Assembly: GCA_038258095.1 (NCBI GenBank)
Contig: JBBSQE010000014.1
Location: forward strand, 1 to 26,958
Origin: JBBSQE01 sp038258095
Lineage (GTDB): Bacteria > Actinomycetota > Thermoleophilia > Solirubrobacterales > 70-9
Direction of reading: 5' to 3'
DNA: 26,958 nucleotides
In this document: positions 22,343 to 26,958 of the stretch, one piece after another
Layout of the letters: each line of letters opens with the position of its first letter
Position numbering within the stretch: position 1 is the first letter of the stretch
Notes under the pieces: generated by a model
The model's input: the letters and a program-made list of their open reading frames with translations, nothing else
Told to the model about the DNA's origin: nothing
The model's database searches: none
Made by a program: the position numbers and the translations under genes

Positions 22343-23341
22343 TCATGTGAGCACCACGATGACCGCCGTGACGAGCACGTTCAGGGTCGCCAGCGGGAGC
22401 AGCACCTTCCAGCCGAGGTTCATCAGCTGGTCATAGCGCAGGCGCGGAACCGTTGCTCGGACCCAGATGAACATGAAGACCAGGGCCATCATCTTCGCGA
22501 GCATCCAGATCGGGTCGAGCCAATTCGGTCCCGGGCCCATCCAGCCGCCGAGGAACATTGCTGCGGCGATGCCGGACACGACCATGATTTCGATGTACTC
22601 GACGAGGAGGAACGAGCCGAAGCGCATGCCGCCGTACTCGGTCTGGTAGCCCTGAACGAGCTCGGCGTCGGCCTCCGGAAGGTCGAACGGCGTGCGGTTC
22701 GTCTCCGCGAAGCCGGCGAGCATGAAGATGAAGAAGCCGGCGAGCTGGGGGATGATGAACCAGATCCCGTGCTGGGCGTGGACGATCTCGACGAGCGAGA
22801 GCGACCCCGCCATCATGATCACGCCGAGCAGGGAGAGGCCCATCGCGACCTCGTAGGAGATGAGCTGGGCGGCGGCGCGCATCGAGCCGAGGAAGCTGTA
22901 CTTGGACCCGGAGGCCCAGCCCGCCAGCAGGAGGCCGTAGAACGCGATCGTCCCGACGCCGAAGAAGTAGAGGATGCCGATCGAGACGTCGATGCCGTAG
23001 AGGCCGACGCCGTTCCGCGTGTCGCCGAATGGCAGGATCGCCAGGGCGAGAACGCCGGAGAGGACCGGGAGCACGGGGGCGAGGACGTAGAGCGAGGGAA
23101 CGGCGGCCTCGGGCCGGAAGGCGCGCTTGCCGAGCAGCTTGCCGACGTCGGCAAGCGGCTGCATTAGCCCATAGGGGCCGACTCGGTTCGGCCCGTAGCG
23201 GTGCTGGAAGCGCCCGATCAGCTTCCGTTCGAGGAGCGTCAGGAGCGGGACGATCGCGAAGATGACGGCGAAGATGATGATCGACTTGAGGATCAGGATC
23301 CACGTCGCTTCGGCGTAGTTCGGGTCGGCGAACGGGATCAC
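22343..23341 (-). CDS. nuoH: NADH-quinone oxidoreductase subunit H
   Basis: Heel subunit of the membrane arm, 332 aa with eight helices, forming part of the quinone chamber. Diagnostic blocks are LLERKLIGRFQHRYGPNRVGPYGLMQPLADVGKLL near the start and AETNRTPFDLPEADAELVQGYQTEYGGMRFGSF in the middle. The GTG start at 23341 overlaps the nuoG stop by 4 bases (GTGA). Its end is followed by palindrome copy B. Confidence 0.96.
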   Translation of the reverse strand: MIPFADPNYAEATWILILKSIIIFAVIFAIVPLLTLLERKLIGRFQHRYGPNRVGPYGLMQPLADVGKLLGKRAFRPEAAVPSLYVLAPVLPVLSGVLALAILPFGDTRNGVGLYGIDVSIGILYFFGVGTIAFYGLLLAGWASGSKYSFLGSMRAAAQLISYEVAMGLSLLGVIMMAGSLSLVEIVHAQHGIWFIIPQLAGFFIFMLAGFAETNRTPFDLPEADAELVQGYQTEYGGMRFGSFLLVEYIEIMVVSGIAAAMFLGGWMGPGPNWLDPIWMLAKMMALVFMFIWVRATVPRLRYDQLMNLGWKVLLPLATLNVLVTAVIVVLT

Positions 23342-25857
23342 TGGCCGACTCCGGGAGGTGCCGATGTTTCGACCTTGGTGATCTCGACGACCTCGCCGCC
23401 GCCGTTCAGCAGCCCGTTGGCGTTGCCCTCGACCGTCCCCTCGATGAGGAAGCAGGCGCCCGGCTGCATGCGCTCGCGGATCAGAACGCGGGCATCCACG
23501 GCATTGCTGTTCGACCGGACCTTGACGTGGTCGCCTTGGGAGAGACTGAGACGCTCCGCATCCTGCGGAGCGATCTCAACCCGTTGCTGTGGCGTGAGAA
23601 ACCGCAGAGCCGAGTTCTGCTCTGTAATGGGTCCGGCCCAGAGATCCCGGTACGTGCCTAGGAGGAGGGACGTACCGGCATCGCCGGTGCCCTCCCCCGG
23701 GACGCGACTCGCGCGACCCTCGCCACTGCCTGTAGTTCCGTCCAGCATGCGCGCCTCGCGCTGAGTGTCCCGGGGAAGGACCCCGGCACTGCCGGCAAGT
23801 TCCTGCCAGCGGATGCCCCGGCCGCCGATGGAAGAGTCCGAGGCCCCCGCGTAAAACGGGACCGCCTCAGACACGGCGGCTAGCGCCTCCGGTGCAGACG
23901 AGATGCCCGTTTCGTGGCCCAGGGCCGCGGCGATCTCGGTCAGCACCTGCCAGGCGGGGCGGACCTCGCCCGGGCGCTTGGCCGAGGGGCGGACGCGTTG
24001 CAGCCTGCCCTCCGGATGCGTGACCGTGCCGTCCTTCTCGGCGTGCGACTCGAGCGGGAAGACCACGTCGGCCTGGGTCGTCGACTCGGTGCCGAGTAGC
24101 GAAAAGGCGATCACGTCGTCGGCCTCGCCGAGGGCCCGGTGCCACGCCGCCGGATCGGAGAAGTCGCGGTCGACGTCGACGCCGAAGAGGAGGATCGTCT
24201 TCAGCTCTCCGTCCTCCAGCGCCCTGCGGATCTGCTCGGTGGGGTAGCCTGCGCTCGTCGCCACCAGACCGGGGCCCGCGTCCGGCAGACAGCCGACCTC
24301 GCGAAGCCCGCGAGCATTCGTCACGTCGGGGATCTCCAGAAGTCCGGACTCCTCCCTGCCGGAGAGGCCAAGACCCTCGGCCAGGGCCAGCAGGCCGTCG
24401 ATCGCCTCGTCACCGCTCGCGCCGCGGCCGATCCGCTCGCCCCAGACGACCACGACGTCCTTGGCGCCGCGCAGGACGCCGGCCACCTCGGCCGCCGGTC
24501 CCTCGCCCGGTCCGTCGCGGTCCGCGAGGGCGGAGCATAGGTCGGCCAGGAAGGTCGCCGCGGCGCCGGGCGCGTAGCGGGCGCTTGCCACGGCGCCGCC
24601 ATCGAGCCCGCTCGGGCGCTCGGTCGCGACCGCGAGGCGGGCGCCGGTGCGGCGGACGGCCTTGCGGATCCGCAGGTCGAGGATCGGGGAGTCGTGGAGA
24701 GGGTCGGTGCCGATCACGAGGATCGCGTCCGCGTGGTCGATGTCCGTGACCTTGGCGCTGATCGCGGGGTTGGAGAGAGCGACCAGGTCGGCGCGGCGGG
24801 GGCCACCGGCGCGCCGCGAGTCGATGTGGGGGGAGCCGAGCGCCTCGCGCAGGATGCGCTGCACGAGGTAGCCCTCCTCGTTTGAGGCATCGCCGATGAT
24901 CGCCGCGGTCCTCTCGCCACCACGCTCCAGGGCCCCGGCGGCGCGCTCGATCGCGTGCGGCCAGGCGGCATCCGTGGAGTTGCCGCCGGCGCGGAGGATC
25001 GGCCCCTTGATCCGGGCGTCGCCTGACAGCATCTCGAAGCCGTAGCGGCCGCGGTCGCAGAGCCAGCCGTCGTCGACCTCCGGGTTGTCGCGGGCGAGCA
25101 CCCGCTTGACCTCCTCGTCGCGGACCGTGAAGCGCACGTTGCACTGGCTCGGGCAGAGCGTGCAGACCGAGCCGGCCTGCTCGATGTCCCAGGGCCGTGC
25201 GCGGAAGCGGTAGGTGTAGGAGGTCAGGGCGCCGACGGGGCAGAGCTCGGTGATGTTGCCGTGGAAGGGAGCGATGTAGGGCCGCTCGTCGAACGTGCCG
25301 ACGTAGGAGGCCTGGCCCCGCTCGAGGAGCTGGAGCTGCTCGTCCTCGGCGACCTCCTGGCTGAAGCGGACGCAGCGGTAGCACATGATGCAGCGCTCGC
25401 GGTCGATGCCGATCAGGGGGCTGAGCGGCACCGGCTTCTCGAAGTGGCGTTTGGGGTCGGTGAAGCGGCTCTTGCCGACGCCCCATCCCATCGAGATGTC
25501 CTGCAGCGGGCACTCGCCGCCCTTGTCGCAGACCGGGCAGTCGAGCGGGTGGTTGACGAGGAGGAACTCAACGATCGCGTTCTGGGCCTCCTTGACCTGG
25601 TCGGTCTGCGTGTAGATGACCATGCCGTCGCGGACGGGGGTCGAGCAGGCGGTCTGGAGCTTCGGGATCCCCTCGACCTCGACCAGGCACATGCGGCAGG
25701 CCCCGACCGGCGCGCCGAGCTTCGGCTCGTAACAGAAGACCGGGATCTCGACGTCGCCGTGCTTGGCGGCGTCGACGAGCATCGCGCCCTCCTCGGCATC
25801 GATCTCGCGGCCGTCGACCGTGATGGTGATCTCGCGGACCGGCTTCTTCGAGCTCAT
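23338..25857 (-). CDS. nuoG: NADH-quinone oxidoreductase subunit G
   Basis: Iron-sulfur subunit of the peripheral arm, 839 aa. Clusters in order: [2Fe-2S] N1b Cys42, 54, 57, 71; N5 His103, Cys107, 110, 116; N4 Cys156, 159, 162, 206; and an extra [4Fe-4S] N7 motif Cys232, 235, 239, 267 (CxxCxxxC, 27 residues, C), which many complex I enzymes lack. A molybdopterin-oxidoreductase-like region follows, and a molybdopterin dinucleotide-binding-like domain at the C-terminus (ALRFLTPQQRVEI onward). It is longer than mitochondrial NDUFS1 and typical of actinobacterial NuoG. ATG overlaps the nuoF stop by 4 bases. Confidence 0.96.
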   Translation of the reverse strand: MSSKKPVREITITVDGREIDAEEGAMLVDAAKHGDVEIPVFCYEPKLGAPVGACRMCLVEVEGIPKLQTACSTPVRDGMVIYTQTDQVKEAQNAIVEFLLVNHPLDCPVCDKGGECPLQDISMGWGVGKSRFTDPKRHFEKPVPLSPLIGIDRERCIMCYRCVRFSQEVAEDEQLQLLERGQASYVGTFDERPYIAPFHGNITELCPVGALTSYTYRFRARPWDIEQAGSVCTLCPSQCNVRFTVRDEEVKRVLARDNPEVDDGWLCDRGRYGFEMLSGDARIKGPILRAGGNSTDAAWPHAIERAAGALERGGERTAAIIGDASNEEGYLVQRILREALGSPHIDSRRAGGPRRADLVALSNPAISAKVTDIDHADAILVIGTDPLHDSPILDLRIRKAVRRTGARLAVATERPSGLDGGAVASARYAPGAAATFLADLCSALADRDGPGEGPAAEVAGVLRGAKDVVVVWGERIGRGASGDEAIDGLLALAEGLGLSGREESGLLEIPDVTNARGLREVGCLPDAGPGLVATSAGYPTEQIRRALEDGELKTILLFGVDVDRDFSDPAAWHRALGEADDVIAFSLLGTESTTQADVVFPLESHAEKDGTVTHPEGRLQRVRPSAKRPGEVRPAWQVLTEIAAALGHETGISSAPEALAAVSEAVPFYAGASDSSIGGRGIRWQELAGSAGVLPRDTQREARMLDGTTGSGEGRASRVPGEGTGDAGTSLLLGTYRDLWAGPITEQNSALRFLTPQQRVEIAPQDAERLSLSQGDHVKVRSNSNAVDARVLIRERMQPGACFLIEGTVEGNANGLLNGGGEVVEITKVETSAPPGVGQ

Positions 25858-26958
25858 CCCGGAACCCCCGCGGCGGCGCCCAGCTCCAGCGGCGAGCCCT
25901 GCACGACTCCGATCCGGCTAACGTCGTCGAGCGGCGGACCCGTCGTCTCCAGCAGCTCCTCGAACTCAGGGCGGAACTTGCGGACCATCGCGCCGACCGG
26001 CATCGCCATCGAGTCGCCGAGGACGCAGAGGCAGTTGCCGATGATGTTCTCCTGCACCGAGGCGACGATGTCCAGGTCCATCGGGGTCGCCTCGCCGCGC
26101 ACGACCCGCTCGAGCATCTTCACGGTCCAGTTGGTCCCCTCGCGGCATGGGGTGCACTTGCCGCAGGACTCGTGGTGGTAGAAGCGCGCGGTCCGCAACG
26201 CCATCTTCGGGATCGAGACGCGCTCATCGGCGACGATGATCGACCCGGAGCCGAGCATCGAGCCGGCATCGGCCATCGCCTCGAAGGAATATGGCAGGTC
26301 CCGCGCTTCCTCGGCGGTCAGGACGGGGGAGGACGAGCCGCCCGGGTAGAGCGCCTTCAGCTCATGGCCGTCCTCGGGGCCGCCCCCGAGGTCGTAGATC
26401 AGCTCGCGGAGCGGAATGCCGAGCTCCACCTCGTAGTTGCCCGGGCGCTGGACGCAGCCGGAGATCGAGACGACCTTGGTCCCGGGCGACTGCTCGGTGC
26501 CGAAGCTCTTGAACCAGTCGGCGCCGTTGCGGACGATGTGAGGGACGTTCGAGAGCGTCTCGACGTTGTTGATCAGCGTCGGGCCGCCGTAGAGGCCCTG
26601 GACCGCGGGGAACGGAGGCTTCAGGCGCGGGTTGCCCCGCTTGCCCTCGAGCGCGTCGAGCAGCGCCGTCTCCTCGCCACAGATGTAAGCGCCGGCGCCG
26701 CGGTGGACGACCAGCTCCAGATCGAAGTGGCTGCCGAGGATGTTCTGGCCGAGGAAGCCGGCCTCGTAGGCCTCGGTCACGGCGGCCTCGAGGATGTCCC
26801 CCTGGAGGTCGTATTCGCCGCGGATGAAGATGAAGGCGTGACCGGCGTCGGCCGCGAGAGCGGCGATGGCGATGCCCTCGATCAGCTGGTGCGGGTTGCG
26901 CTGCATCAGTTCGCGATCCTTGAAGGCACCCGGCTCGGACTCATCGGCGTTGCAGCAC
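25854..26958 (-). CDS. nuoF: NADH-quinone oxidoreductase subunit F (partial, 5' end cut)
   Basis: NADH- and FMN-binding subunit of complex I, 367 residues visible; the start lies beyond the right edge. The first residues seen are CCNADESEPGAFKDREL, the conserved FMN/NADH-site block. GAGAYICGEETALLDALEGKRG follows, and the N3 [4Fe-4S] motif ESCGKCTPCREG with the distal Cys in NCLC. An internal ATG at 26904-26906 is not the start because the frame is open and conserved upstream of it. The stop overlaps nuoG by 4 bases. nuoA-E presumably precede it outside the window. Confidence 0.97.
   Translation of the reverse strand, partial: CCNADESEPGAFKDRELMQRNPHQLIEGIAIAALAADAGHAFIFIRGEYDLQGDILEAAVTEAYEAGFLGQNILGSHFDLELVVHRGAGAYICGEETALLDALEGKRGNPRLKPPFPAVQGLYGGPTLINNVETLSNVPHIVRNGADWFKSFGTEQSPGTKVVSISGCVQRPGNYEVELGIPLRELIYDLGGGPEDGHELKALYPGGSSSPVLTAEEARDLPYSFEAMADAGSMLGSGSIIVADERVSIPKMALRTARFYHHESCGKCTPCREGTNWTVKMLERVVRGEATPMDLDIVASVQENIIGNCLCVLGDSMAMPVGAMVRKFRPEFEELLETTGPPLDDVSRIGVVQGSPLELGAAAGVPG

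Noticed and set aside
1..26958. tRNA, rRNA, CRISPR array, insertion sequence or prophage
   Set aside because: No cloverleaf, spacer-regular repeats, transposase, integrase or phage motif was seen on either strand by eye; a covariance-model scan was not possible.

Overview
The window is about 27 kb of very GC-rich, densely packed chromosome from a probable actinobacterium. Three things point that way: many GTG starts, 4-base GTGA/ATGA gene overlaps, and frequent leaderless starts with a TANNNT hexamer 6-9 nt before the start codon. The type of a pilin-leader-like secreted protein (start 4302) suggests Thermoleophilia/Solirubrobacterales. That placement is inference from family resemblance, not a database search. 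I saw no rRNA, tRNA, CRISPR array, insertion sequence or phage gene.

Left part (1-8061). A RibD-C/DHFR-like reductase runs off the left edge on the minus strand, followed by a minus-strand sulfotransferase. The sulfotransferase shares a very compact divergent promoter with a DUF2804 gene, which overlaps a YbhN-type membrane flippase gene. A pilin-leader-like secreted protein follows on the minus strand, with an uncertain 3' end. A plus-strand operon then encodes an 89-aa unknown protein, an SDR oxidoreductase and an alpha/beta-hydrolase whose nucleophile position is Gly. Converging on it is a two-gene minus operon: a saccharopine-dehydrogenase-like enzyme and a zinc-ribbon membrane protein.

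Middle part (8121-15533). A plus operon encodes a two-CBS protein, a small unknown protein and a multipass membrane protein with an Asp-rich nonamer repeat. A membrane-anchored GH114 protein lies divergent from a TetR operon. The TetR operon's second gene fuses a membrane domain to an AhpD/CMD domain, and an inverted repeat overlaps its promoter. Then come, on the minus strand, a double-domain ThyX-like protein and two tandem paralogous alpha/beta hydrolases.

Right part (15603-26958). Nine genes of the respiratory complex I operon, nuoF-G-H-I-J-K-L-M-N, lie on the minus strand. nuoF is cut by the right edge and nuoA-E presumably lie beyond it. Most junctions overlap by 1-4 bases, so the block should be one transcript. 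A 41-bp palindrome occurs twice, once after nuoH and once after nuoN, in opposite orientation, bracketing nuoI-N exactly.

The most interesting signals are this paired palindrome, the perfectly symmetric overlapping divergent promoter at 1714-1723, the recurrent leaderless signature, the double ThyX protein with complementary motif losses, and the hydrolase lacking its nucleophile.
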